A stretch of 64,000 nt of DNA. Origin: Limnoperna fortunei (lineage: Eukaryota > Mollusca > Bivalvia > Mytilida > Modiolidae). Below the pieces are notes generated by a model. That model did no database searches. It was not told where the DNA came from and was given only the letters and a program-made list of their open reading frames with translations. The position numbers and the translations under genes are program-made. The stretch covers positions 4,002,001-4,066,000 of the forward strand of contig OX104112.1 in NCBI GenBank assembly GCA_944474755.1. Reading direction: 5' to 3'. This document shows positions 53,746-63,963 of this stretch, piece after piece; position 1 is the stretch's first letter, and every line of letters begins with the position of its first letter.

Positions 53746-54000
53746 ATTGCACGATAAAGATCCCTTTTGTAGATTTAGAAAAAGAGTATAGGCTCATTGT
53801 AGCCACTACAAAATGCTAAATTCTATACCCAATACTCCGTACTTTTCCAGTGGCAGTCAAAATTTTGTTCCCTGTGCCCCATCCCACCCCTTTTCAATTG
53901 ATGTATTGTTTGTTAACTTGTTCCCGTCCTAAATATAGGTGAAATAATGCTTGCTGGATGTAAAGCAAACATCCAATCAATCAATCAAATCAATCAATAT
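53746..54000 (+). mobile_element. Interspersed repeat ending in (CAAT)n
   Basis: GATTGCACGATAAAGATCCC, a long AT-rich body and the 3' end ATAATGCTTGCTGGATGTAA followed by (CAAT)n. The same 3' signature occurs at 54440-54515. The simple tail after a conserved 3' end suggests a SINE or LINE remnant. Confidence 0.55.
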
Positions 54001-54439
54001 ATTTACAACACTGAATATTGCGCTGTGTTCTGATTGGGTCAATAGTTGTTATTTCTGCAATGTTTTGTCTATAAGCTCCTGCAGGAATTTAATTTAAAAA
54101 GGAATATAGTTTTTTTCCATTTTCTGTTTTTCCCCTATAGCAACACCACACGAACAAAAAAACATAAAACACGAATTAAAAAAAAAAACAAAAAAACCTA
54201 AATAAATTAAATCTCTTAAATCTTCCAATCAACATGTGTTCAAATTGTACTACTACATAATGTGTATCTGTTCATTTTACATATTAGGTTTAAATTTCTG
54301 TTCACATGGAAGCTGAACAGGGGGATTTTTTAAACTTGTTAACGTCAACTATCTGGATGCATCTGTTAAGTTCATAGTACAAATACATTTCTGTTAAAAA
54401 GGCTGTATATAAAAGGTTCTTGAACAGGATACATGTGTT

Positions 54440-54515
54440 AAAACAGCCTGAATATAGCTGAAATACTAGTATTGCTTGCTGGACGTTAAACAATAATCAA
54501 TCAATCAATACATGT
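54440..54515 (+). mobile_element. Second 3' end of the (CAAT)n family
   Basis: GCTGAAATACTAGTATTGCT, TGCTGGACGTTAAACAATAA and (TCAA)n repeat the end seen at 53945-53998. Only the 3' terminus is present. Confidence 0.55.
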
Positions 54516-54714
54516 ATTGTTAATTATCCATTAAATTTGTAGTCAATCTGGAATATAAATTTCTGTAAGAGACAGTTTCCTTAATGTCATTATATTTTAG
54601 CTATAAAATGACATTGAAAGATATTTGTTAAAATGTACATTTCATCTTACAAAAATAGGTTATGTACTTTGGTCATGTGACCAGGGTCACCAGCACTAAT
54701 GATGTCCTTGAGGT

Positions 54715-54848
54715 GGTGTGATGAAGCTATTTAAATCTTTTCCAGTTGATACCAGACTTTTGTCGTCTGCTTAAACAATTCGTTTTCTCAGCAGCAATAA
54801 AGATGAATAACAAAGAAAATATTGTTTACATTTTAGATTCAGAAGAAG
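54715..54848 (+). promoter_or_regulatory. Candidate promoter and 5' UTR of the ankyrin gene
   Basis: CTATTTAAATC at about 54727 is TATA-like, with TCTGCTTAAACAATTCG downstream as possible leader. The stretch TTTACATTTTAGATTCAG just before the start codon could alternatively be a splice acceptor, which would place the promoter further upstream. An out-of-frame ATG at 54803 opens MNNKENIVYILDSEEDG, but its frame does not match exon 2. Confidence 0.3.
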
Positions 54849-54872
54849 ATGGACCAAGAACAATTGAATCGT
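54849..54872 (+). CDS. Ankyrin gene exon 1
   Basis: The 24 bases encode MDQEQLNR and run into a perfect GTAAGT donor. This start was chosen over the upstream ATG at 54803 because only this frame joins exon 2 in phase 0 without a stop. Confidence 0.7.
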
Positions 54873-57800
54873 GTAAGTAAAGTTTATATTGTGAAGTAAA
54901 TACGTTAACATGTACAAGTACAGATCTGTGGCTTAATGCCACTTTTATCAATTTTTCAGCCATACATGTATCAACTATCATGGTGTCCAGTGTTAATGGT
55001 CTAATTAGACGTAAGCAACATAGTTTTCCATTGCTGTGTGAACACAAACATGTATTGTTTACTACAATCCTCCATCTTTGTTTGACTAAATAGAATTTGA
55101 ATTTTTATAAAACATTTATAACATGAATGGCAGGTCACATAAATGTGTTGACAGATTAACAAAATGGACAATGACCATTAGACTTGATGGTGGTCAATTA
55201 AAAATAAATGTACATTTATCTACATTTACATATATTGTGTTACTATGGATTGACTGTTATAATATCATTTCAGGAACTTCTGGAGGCTGCTGGGAGAGGT
55301 GACACTAAGTCTGTGGAGGACTGTGTGGCCAGAGGGGCCGATGTCAATTGTAAAGGACTGGTGAGTTACTTGTGTTTTAACATTTATCTGTGACAACAAA
55401 TCATTAATAACACATCACACATGACAGACATCAGTCACACAAATTAAATATTTCACAGTAAGTGTGACCGTCTGAATCAGAAAATATCATAACAATGTCT
55501 GCTACAAAAAGTTGTTTGACATCAACATCATGGCTGACATCACACTAATTAAATATTTCACCACAAGTTGACGATTTATTTAACTCATGGCTGACATCAC
55601 CACGAGTGTGACGATTTATTAAACTCATGGCTGACATCACCACGAGTGTGACGATTTATTTAACTCATGGCTGACATCACCACGAGTGTGACGATTTATT
55701 AAACTGATGGCTGACATCACCACGAGTGTGACGATTTATTTAACTCATGGCTGACATCACCACGAGTGTGACGATTTATTAAACTCATGGCTGACATCAC
55801 CACGAGTGTGACGATTTATTTAACTCATGGCTGACATCACCACGAGTGTGACGATTTATTAAACTCATGGCTGACATCACCACGAGTGTGACGATTTATT
55901 TAACTCATGGCTGACATCACCACGAGTGTGACGATTTATTAAACTCATGGCTGACATCACCACGAGTGTGATGATTTATTTAACTCATGGCTGACATCAC
56001 CACGAGTGTGACGATTTATTTAACTCGTATCTTTGTCCTGAATCAGAAAATATCGCGTTTGATTTGATCCGTTACAAAAACTACTTTTGTTATATGTAGG
56101 TGTATTACTTACATTGAGAAGATTTGATGATAAAATGTTTATTTACATAGAATGTTTACATGTTTATTTCCTGTATAGTCAGGATGGAGTCCTTTACATC
56201 TGGCAGCAGGGAACAACCACACAGAGACAGTGTCCAGGCTGGTGGAGCTGGGTGGGGATGTAAATGTCAAGGATAAGTGGGTATGTATTTACTGAACTGA
56301 TTTGTGTGTTTATCATTGATCACTAACAACAAATAAGTCACCATTTATTTTATGACTGACACCCTGTACCACTATAATCCTCCATTGTAGGTTGTCCCCG
56401 GGGGTCAGTCCCCACACCCTAAATTGTGTACATTTTTGTAATTTATATATTGATCAAAGTGTACAATCACAGATCATTAATAACACTTTAAGTATGGCAG
56501 ACGTCAGATTATTTCACACAAATATTTCATTGTAAGTGTGTAGCCATTCATTCATTCATTCATTCATTCATTCATTCATTCATTCATTCATTCATTCATT
56601 GAATTCTTTCATTCAATATTCATTCATTTGATTTGTTATATGTAGGTGTATTACTTACATTGAGAAGATTTGATGATAAAATGTTTATTTACATAGAATG
56701 TTTACATGTTTATTTCCTGTATAGGGAGGATGGAGTCCTTTACATCTGGCAGCAGCTAGAGGCCAGACAGAGACAGTGTCCAGGCTGGTGGAGCTGGGTG
56801 GGGATGTCAATGTAAAGGATAAGTGGGTATGTATTTACTTAACTGATTTGTGTGTTTATCATTGATCACTAACAACAAATAAGTCACCATTTATTTTATG
56901 ACTGTCCCTGTACCACTATAATCCTCCATTGTAGGTTGTCAAAAGGGGGGAAGGAGTTGACTATCCCCACCCCCTAGATTATGTACATTTTCTAATTTGT
57001 ATATTTATACATGTCTGCATACAAAATTGTGCTTGTTTTTTCATTCTTTTTAGTAAGATGGTATTTTTAGTGTACAGGTGTATGTCTGTTGTTCTGGGGA
57101 TACACACAAGGTCACCCCCACCCCTTATAGCATCAGTTATCATTGTGTTATCCTTGTTGTTACTGTGGGTTAATGCTGTTAGAGGAATTGTCCCCACCCC
57201 GTCATAACACTGATGATTAATAATCCTCAAAATACTTAGGATCCCCACCCCATAACTATGTGTTATTATATTATTGATATCATAATGAGTTTTATTGAGT
57301 TGGGTTTGAATTCCCCTGGGGAGTTTTCCCAACCCCCTTAATGCATTTATTGGTTATTAAGTCTCCCAAACAAGTTTGGAGACTTATTGTTTTTGTTGCG
57401 TTTCTTGTTATTCTCGCGCCGCCAACATTGTCTGGGGAACTTTTAAACTTCACTGATTTTGTTCAAATTATGCACAATGATAGACCCCTATGAGATGTGG
57501 GTTCTAACCATTTTTCTTTCAAGTGTAGGGGCCCCCCAGGGTCTGTTCCACGCCCCTCCAAATACCTCAAAAATTGATATTTTTTTAAAATGTAAAAAAT
57601 AGTTAACATTCCTACCCCATAACCATATATGTTATTACCCCTTATGATTTGACGCAATATTTGGTTCCATAGGGAGGTCAGAGTGGGTCATGCCCCACCC
57701 CCTCAAATGACAAATTTCTTTATATCTTGAAAACGATTGAGATCCCCACCCTATAACCACATATATCCTTAATCCCTATAACAACACAAATAATTTAGTA

Positions 57801-60800
57801 CCATGGAAGTCTTGGAGGGGGTCTTGCCCACCCCCCTTAAATGAGAAATTATTTAATATCTTGAAAACCATTGGGATCCCCACCCAATAACCATATATAT
57901 TCTTACTCCTTATGATTAGAGGAAACATTTGGTACCATAGGGAGGTCCGAGGGATCATTCCCCACCCCCTTAAATGACAAATTTCTTAATATCTGGAAAA
58001 CCATTTGGATCTCCACCCTATAACCATATATATTCTTACCCCTTATGATAAAACAAATTATTTAAAACCATGGGAGGGTTGTAAGGGGGTCTTGCTCCGC
58101 CCCATCAAATGACAAATTATTTAATATTTGAAAACAATTGGGATCCCCACCCTATAACCATATATATTCTTAATCCTTATGATTAGAAAAAAACATTTGG
58201 TACCATAGGGAGGTCCGAGGGGATCATGCCCCACCCCCTCAAATGACAAATTTCTTAATATCTTGAAAACCATTGGGATCCCCACCCTATAACCATATAT
58301 TTTCTTACTCCTTATGATAAAACAAATCATATAGTACTATGGGAGGGTTGGAGGGGGTCCTGCCCCGCCCCCTCAAATGAAAAATTATCTAATATTTTGA
58401 AAACAATTCCGATCCCCACCCTATAACCACATATATTCTTGCTACTTATAATAAGATGAATCATTTGGTACCATGGGAGAGTCAGAGGGGTCATGCCCCG
58501 CCCCTTGAAATCACTTAATTTTCCTTCTTTTTTCTTCTTTCCGTTCAATCTTGTCCGTACATTTTCTCTCAGATGCAATGTCCACTCAATATGAAACTTT
58601 GGGAAATTGTTAAGAGTGACCTGAAGTTTTGCAATCCATTTTTGTTATTTTCAAAATAGCTGCCATTTCAAAAAGGCTGTCGTTTCCATGGAAACAGGGG
58701 TAATTATATAGGACATTGCATTATCATGGTAACAATTTTTATTTGGGCTTTTCAACATGCTCAAAGTTATAGTGGCGTTGGGGGTTCGTTTAAGAGACTT
58801 CTTGTGTTGGCATCTCAATGCAATTATGAATATTTATTTTTAAATCTGTCCAGATCCCCACTCTATAAGTGTATGTTTTTATAACGTCAAAATTTTGACC
58901 GACCATTTTCTCTGAGATGGTAAATTGGATTGATATGAAACTTTGCCTAAAAATAGGTCATGACTTTAAGTGGTTCACACCAGTTTTAAAATTTTGAAAT
59001 TTGCGTCTATCTTGAAATTTTGACCAATTTGAAAATGAAAAAGCTTTGTGTTTAGGTAGATTACCATGTTGTCGTCAGATTTTAGTCATCAAAATTTTAA
59101 TTTGATCATGGTGGCCATCTTAAAATAGCAGCCATTTTGAAAATGAAAAAATCCTTAAAAATCCAAAAGTGTACAGATTTCGATGAAAATTGGAATATAA
59201 TTCAAATTCTTTATTGCAAATTACACCCAAATAGGTCAAAGCAATATAATAACATTGTAAACAAAAAACATTAGCATACAAATACAAACATACTCGAAGT
59301 ACATCAGTTATTATTTCTAATATAACTACAAATGTAGTACATTTTAACCGATGTGGACCCTATTTTCGCATTTCAAATGATTGCTTTAAAAAGTCCTTAA
59401 CATAAGTTAAATGTTCTGATTTTGGACAAAGGATATATTTTACTTTTTCATTTGCATTTAAATTTGCAAAGCTATTGTCTATATTTGAAATTTTTGAATA
59501 GAAAATATCTCTTGGTAGAGTGTTAATTTGACAATGTAAAAGAAAATGTTCTTCATCTTCAAGAATTTGGCATTTAGAGCATATTCGTTGACATCTGGGA
59601 ATATTATGATATCTCCCTTGTTCTATATGTAAGGTATGGTCACTCACCCTTAGTTTTGTTATCATTTGTCTATATATAAAACTATTCTCATTTACTAGAT
59701 AGTCTTCAATTTTTATGTCTGTTTTCAGTTGACTAAATAAGTAAAGTTTAGATTCGTTATTTAAATTATTTAATTTAGTTTTAATTTTATTTATATAATA
59801 TTCAGAAATTAAATTTTTAATTTTTTTCTTTAACTTATCTGCGAGTTTAAAAAATGGGACATCTAAATCTTCGTATTCTGATCTGTCAAGGTCTAGTTCT
59901 ATAAATAACTTTTGTGCCATAGTATACCAAGTATATATTCCCTCTGTGTGTATACTTTTATTGACATTATATGCTTCTTTTAATAAGGGGTTTATTTTTA
60001 CTGAATTCAATCTACTATAATATAAGATTGTTTGAGCTTTTATGAAAGATTCTAATGGCAGTCTACCAAGTTCTGTTTTTGCTGCTATGTTGCAAGCTGT
60101 TTTTCTTAAACCTAAAATATTCTTACAATATCTTGTATGTACTTTTTCATATGTAAATCGGTCTATTAAGGAGAGGGTATCACAGAATTTTCCATTTTTT
60201 TCTGCCCTTTCTTTTGACTTAACAATAGATAAGTAATCGTCCATAAACCAAATATCACTATTATATAACAATATAGGTCTTATTAAGGTATCAAACAGTT
60301 TACAGGATAGTCTTATAGGTAGACTTTGAAAGTTTTGAAATCTTTTTTTCAAAGCAAAGATTGCTTTTAGTCCTTTTTTGATAACTCTTCTATAGATCTT
60401 TTAAAGCTTCCTTTATAGTCAATGGTTGTTCCCAAGAAGTTATATTCTTTAGTTTCAGCAAGAGGCTGATTTCCATAATATAAAGGAGGAGTTGGACAAA
60501 ACGTATTTTGAAATGTCATAGTTTTTGTCTTCTTAATATTGACTGTTAATTGCCAGTCAACGCAATATTTTTCAATTTTATTCAAACAATTTTGTAACCC
60601 AGTATGAAAGTTTGAGAATATTACTAAATCATCAGCAAAGCTTAGACTTGATATATTTGTATTTTCTAGTATGAAGGGATCACATGATTGATTGAAGATA
60701 TCGTGAATATCATTTATAAAACAGTTAAAAAGTGAGGGGCTAAGACTATCTCCTTGTTTAACTCCTCTGACTATATCAAAAAAATTAGAAAATTGGTTTT

Positions 60801-63800
60801 TAATCTTAATAGCTGATTTATTGCTTGTATACATATCTTTTATTATATTATAAAATGTATTGCCAATATGTTGTGTTTTTAATTTATATAAAAGTCCACT
60901 ATACCATAATGAGTCAAATGCTTTTCTTAGGTCAACAAAACATGCAAATATTTTTTGTTTATTTTTTGTTAGATATTTTGTTATTAAAGTTTTCATAATA
61001 AATATACTGTCTGTTGTTCTATGATTTGCTCTAAATCCGAATTGTTGTGGTGCAAATTTATCTTCATAAAATTTATTGAGCCTACAATTTAATATAGAAC
61101 TAAATAGTTTAGCTAAACTGTTTTGAAGGGATATTCCTCTATAATTGTTAAGATCTGAATTGTCCCTGGATTTAAATATAAGAATAGTAAATGATTTTCT
61201 CCATTCCATTGGATATTTTCCTGTTTCTAAAATGAGGTTAAAAAGTTTGGCAATAGCTTTGCTGGTGACTAATGCACAGTATTTTATAATTTCATTACAT
61301 ATTTGATCCGGTCCAGGGCTTTTTAATAGTTACATTTTATTTATATTCTCTTTAACTTCCCTTATAGTAATAGGTTGGTCAGTTATTTCATTTTCTTCTT
61401 CTGAGATGTTATTTATAAGTAATATAAGTAGAGTATACCGAACCATCATATGACGATCATGTTGACTTTCTTTGGTGGCCATTTTGAATCCAAGATGGAC
61501 GCCAAAACTTCAAAATGCTCAGATTCTCTCAAAATTTGGTTTTAAGGTAGATTACTATGTTGCAATCAGATGTTATAATTCACAATTTGAATTTGATAAA
61601 GGCAGCCATCTTGAAATGGCTGCCCTTTTCCAAAATAAAAAAAAACTAATCCTTTAAAATCCAAAAGTGTACGGATTTTAATGAAAGTTTGTATATGCTC
61701 TGATTCTCTCAAAATTTGGTTTTAAGGTAGATTACTATGTTGCAATCAGAAGTTTGTATTCACAATTTGAATTTGATAAAGGCAGCCATTTTGAAATGGC
61801 TGCCCTTTTCCAAAATAAAAAAAAACTAATCCTTTAAAATCCAAAAGTGTACGGATTTTAATGAAAGTTTGTATATATGTAGAGTATGTTATACCCAAAC
61901 CATTTGATGCACATGTCAACTTTCTATGGTGGCTATTTTGAATCCAAGATGGCCGACAAAATTGAAAAATTCTCCGATGTTCAACTTCAGGAAACTTGGT
62001 TTCCTGGTATATACAGTTGCTATGAATGGATGTCTGAACTAGAGGGTCCACAAGGGGTTTGGGAACCAGTTATGATCCATAAGGTCATAATCATGTTTAA
62101 TTCTTATTATGCTAATACTTATTATGTGATACCCTCCGTACGGACACTCATATCCATACGGATTTTTTTTGTTTTGTTTTGTTTGAATGGTGTTTTAACG
62201 CCACTTTCAGCAATTTTTCAGCTATTTCATGGCGTCCAGTTTTTATTGGGGGAGGAAGCCGGAGTACCCGGAGAGAACCCCCGACCTGCGGTAGGAAAAC
62301 TGGTAATCCTTGACTCCAATCTTAATTGACAAGGATTGGCGGCAAAAAACGTGTATAATTTTCTGCATTATCCTATCACAATGAAAGTTAACGTGCTTTG
62401 ATTGCAACACAATTTGGTATGGATTTAGATTTAAGTGTTCTGAGTGGAATTCTACATTAAATTTTTTTTTGACCATGCATTTCAAAATGGTGGCCAAAAA
62501 CGCATTAGATTTTAAACTTTGTCTAATTTTTATGAAATTTGATGTGTAGGTAATGTCCTGAGTGGAACGCAATACTATCCATAGGGATATTGGATGACAA
62601 TTGGTACAGATCCTGGTCCTATAAGTGCATGTTTTTATAATCCCAATAGTTAAACAAGTTTATATCTGCTGTACGCATGTGTATTGACGATAAAAATCAG
62701 TCTGTTTAGTACATATAAATACCAACTGGTTAATAAAGTAAGATACATGTTTATGTAGACTTAAACAATATAAGTATTATGTTTATTCTTTAACAGCTCT
62801 TCTTTTTTACAGGGAAAGACACCATACGATCTTGCTGATAATGATGATATCAGAGAATTACTGAAGGTAGATATATTTGTTAGCAGCAATATAGAAATAT
62901 GATTCATAGTGTGTTGTCAGTATGTCTGTTTTATTTGTCTGTTGTCTGCCTGTCTGTCTGTTTATGTCTGTCTTCCAGCCTTCAAGAAATGTTTTCATTT
63001 GTCCACCAATTTCCCTAGCAATAACTGAAGCAGTTTTTTCCTGACAAAATTTGTCATGTTGCCATTGAAAACATCATACTATTCATAAATGTGTAATAAT
63101 TCACTAACTGCGATGAAAGCAACTGCTTCATGGGACACCCAGCTACAGACATAATCATCAGGTCATAGATAACGAGCTATCTTTATTCCTTTAATTTCAC
63201 TGTAATAGTATATATTGTATATACTTATCAAAGGCGGTGATCAAAACAAAAGTTTAAAACCCATTTAAAAGTAAATTTGTGCGTATCAATTTTCATGGTT
63301 TTACCAAAAATTGCAAGTTCAAGGATTCGTAAATTCATAGATTTGTAATTTTGAAATTTTTTTGGTGGTATTTGGCTTTACTCGTTCAGAGTCGACCCAT
63401 GAAAATGTTCATTTAATAAAGATATATAGGATCTTATATTGGTACAGGTGGATTATCAGATTTCCGCAATCGAGATAGTTAAAGTTCCATAATTTACGAA
63501 ACTTTGTACATAACAATTTCACCATATTTAGTTGTGCATATTACCAAGAAATTTTTATCCTCAAAATATAGAACTTTGAGCTTAGATTTTGGCTGAAAAT
63601 CCACATAGTCAATGGTGGAGACACTGTTTTTGTATGCAATTAAAGACTTTAATTATTGGGTGGTTCTTTAAAAAGTGTGAGTTTTTGGTGCTGATCAACA
63701 TAGCTGCCAGGGCAATAAATGTGTTCTTATTCACTGTATTTAAACAATCTCAAAAACCGCTTGGCAGATTGATTTGAAATATTATGCAATTTGTGCTGAT

Positions 63801-63963
63801 TGGAAATTCCACATGACAACATAAATAGAAACAACAATCTAATGAAAATTATATCTTTCACTTGCCCTCCCCCTCCCCCCCCACCCCTTTGTTTTTGGTC
63901 ATTGCTTGTAGATTTAACAGCATCCCATTACAGGTCACGTTAGCCAATCAGAATCAAGGTTAG
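54849..63963 (+). CDS. Small ankyrin-repeat protein (six-exon model)
   Basis: Join 54849-54872, 55274-55360, 56179-56280, 56725-56826, 62813-62866 and, tentatively, 63934-63963. Every intron is phase 0 with GT-AG borders. The protein begins MDQEQLNR, continues ELLEAAGRGDTKSVEDCVAR with GADVN, then two near-identical repeats (WSPLHLAA...TETVSRLVELGGDVNVKDKW) and ends GKTPYDLADNDDIRELLK. The TPLHLAA-type helix start, GADVN turns and the closing TPYDLA repeat are classic ankyrin features, giving a half repeat, two full repeats and a terminal cap. At about 130 residues it resembles stand-alone ankyrin proteins such as the myotrophin type, or it may be the N-terminal part of a longer protein if exon 6 is wrong. 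Ankyrin repeats bind protein partners; no partner can be inferred. Intron 4 is swollen by repeats. Confidence 0.85.
54925..54998 (-). mobile_element. SINE body scrap in ankyrin intron 1
   Basis: CTTAATGCCACTTTTATCAA, TTTTTCAGCCAT and ATGGTGTCCAG are the inverted, decayed form of the SINE body (GCCATGATATAGCTGAAAAA type). Confidence 0.6.
55274..55360 (+). CDS. Ankyrin gene exon 2
   Basis: After ATTTCAG, 29 codons encode ELLEAAGRGDTKSVEDCVAR followed by GADVNCKGL, ending at a GTGAGT donor. This is the capping helix pair of the ankyrin stack, comparable to the first repeat of small ankyrin proteins. Confidence 0.9.
55530..56026. repeat. 40-bp satellite in ankyrin intron 2, alternating as an 80-bp dimer
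   Basis: CATGGCTGACATCACCACGA followed by GTGTGACGATTTATT is repeated about 12 times. Junctions alternate strictly between TTATTTAACTC and TTATTAAACTC, so the true unit of amplification is 80 bp. Confidence 0.95.
56179..56280 (+). CDS. Ankyrin gene exon 3 (one repeat)
   Basis: After CCTGTATAG, 34 codons encode SGWSPLHLAAGNNHTETVSR followed by LVELGGDVNVKDKW, then a GTATGT donor. One exon equals one ankyrin repeat plus one residue. Confidence 0.93.
56540..56600. repeat. (ATTC)n microsatellite
   Basis: About 15 copies of ATTC in the intron between exons 3 and 4. Confidence 0.95.
56725..56826 (+). CDS. Ankyrin gene exon 4 (duplicated repeat)
   Basis: 34 codons encode GGWSPLHLAAARGQTETVSR followed by LVELGGDVNVKDKW, with the same borders as exon 3. 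It differs mainly at the first residue and in the loop (ARGQ for GNNH), the usual specificity-bearing part of an ankyrin repeat. Confidence 0.93.
57356..57480. repeat. Interspersed repeat start with short hairpin
   Basis: AAGTCTCCCAAACAAGTTTG followed by GAGACTTATTG is an inverted pair, then TCGCGCCGCCAACATTGTCT. I recall this type of sequence as common in bivalve introns. It precedes the 134-bp array and may be the same element. Confidence 0.5.
57600..58510. repeat. 134-bp tandem array in ankyrin intron 4, about 7 copies
   Basis: GATCCCCACCCTATAACCAT or its variants recur at 57741, 57875, 58008, 58142, 58277 and 58411 (133-135 bp). Each unit also has TTTGGTACCATAGGGAGGTC, CCCCACCCCCTCAAATGACA and TTAATATCTTGAAAACCATT. 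Confidence 0.92.
58511..59199. repeat. Diverged repeat interrupted by the LINE
   Basis: GTAGATTACCATGTTGTCGT, CATGGTGGCCATCTTAAAAT and AATCCAAAAGTGTACAGATT are the left part of a unit whose homologues lie at 61507-61870. The LINE at 59200-61420 splits it. Confidence 0.75.
59360..60352 (-). pseudogene. LINE reverse transcriptase, thumb and C-terminal zinc knuckle
   Basis: This 330-residue frame continues the RT after the frameshift: LFDTLIRPILLYNSDIW (19-35) is the conserved thumb segment of LINE RTs. Near the end, CSKC (258-261), H269 and C274 form a C-x2-C-x7-H-x4-C knuckle within RICSKCQILEDEEHFLLHC, typical of the C-terminal region of several LINE clades. The frame has no stop until its natural end at 59360, so decay is slight. 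Confidence 0.88.
60367..61209 (-). pseudogene. LINE reverse transcriptase, palm and fingers
   Basis: In this 280-residue frame the RT motifs are all in order: YRGIS (23-27), GFR with HRTTDSI (58-69), DLRKAFD with the first catalytic aspartate (93-99), GVKQGDSLSP (149-158), FADD with the catalytic pair (191-194) and YNFLG (256-260). FADD replaces the usual YADD, a common LINE variant. The same frame continues upstream of the first methionine (SPGPDQICNEIIKYC, LILETGKYP) to about 61420 with one TAA stop near 61330. At the 3' end the frame breaks in an A run (about 60385); with one more A the protein would continue as KKGLKAIFALKKRF into the next frame. Confidence 0.9.
61507..61870. repeat. 180-bp tandem repeat, 2 copies plus the split unit
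   Basis: CTCTCAAAATTTGGTTTTAA begins at 61526 and 61706; both units end in AATCCAAAAGTGTACGGATT. A third, diverged unit is the one interrupted by the LINE. Confidence 0.92.
62161..62335 (-). mobile_element. SINE body, minus strand, headless
   Basis: From the right: CCAATCCTTGTCAATTAAGA, CCTACCGCAGGTCGGGGGTT, AAAACTGGACGCCATGAAAT and GTGGCGTTAAAACACC, with the (CAAAA)n tail at 62161. The tRNA head is absent (5' truncation), so target-primed insertion stopped early. Confidence 0.9.
62813..62866 (+). CDS. Ankyrin gene exon 5
   Basis: After TTCTTTTTTACAG, 18 codons encode GKTPYDLADNDDIRELLK, ending at a GTAGAT donor. T-P-Y-D-L-A is the final half-repeat common to ankyrin domains. Confidence 0.9.
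62931..62975. repeat. (TCTG)n microsatellite
   Basis: Interrupted TCTG/TCTGCC repeats just after exon 5. Confidence 0.85.
62976..63933. other. Intron or downstream sequence
   Basis: No repeat family recognised apart from a C-rich run at about 63867-63886. The 62-codon frame at 63589-63777 has no recognised domain. Confidence 0.4.
63934..63963 (+). CDS. Possible last exon of the ankyrin gene
   Basis: A good acceptor (TTAACAGCATCCCATTACAG) is followed in phase 0 by VTLANQNQG and a TAG. It would finish the protein at about 132 residues. The exon is very short and the window ends soon after, so an alternative later exon is possible. Confidence 0.35.
   Translation, partial: VTLANQNQG

Larger units (their letters stand above)
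56100..56945. repeat. 546-bp tandem duplication spanning exons 3 and 4
   Basis: The intron before each exon (TGTATTACTTACATTGAGAA through TTTATTTCCTGTATAG) and after each exon (GTATGTATTTACT through CCTCCATTGTAGGTTGTC) is nearly identical, offset by 546 bp. The middle differs by the ATTC microsatellite. Confidence 0.93.
59200..61420 (-). mobile_element. 5'-truncated non-LTR retrotransposon (LINE)
   Basis: A 2.2-kb insertion on the minus strand with reverse transcriptase and a C-terminal zinc knuckle but no endonuclease. The 3' end reads, on the minus strand, TTGCAATAAAGAATTTGAAT at 59200. AATATA occurs on both sides (59194-59199 and 61421-61426) as the target duplication. The uninterrupted relative at about 61855-61890 shows the empty site (TGAAAGTTTGTATATATGTA then GAGTATG), confirming the borders. 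One in-frame stop and one frameshift mark it as inactive. Confidence 0.9.

Noticed and set aside
54803..54872. Upstream ATG giving MNNKENIVYILDSEEDG as the ankyrin protein start
   Set aside because: At the GTAAGT donor its frame leaves one base, which creates a TGA with exon 2. The ATG at 54849 joins in phase 0.
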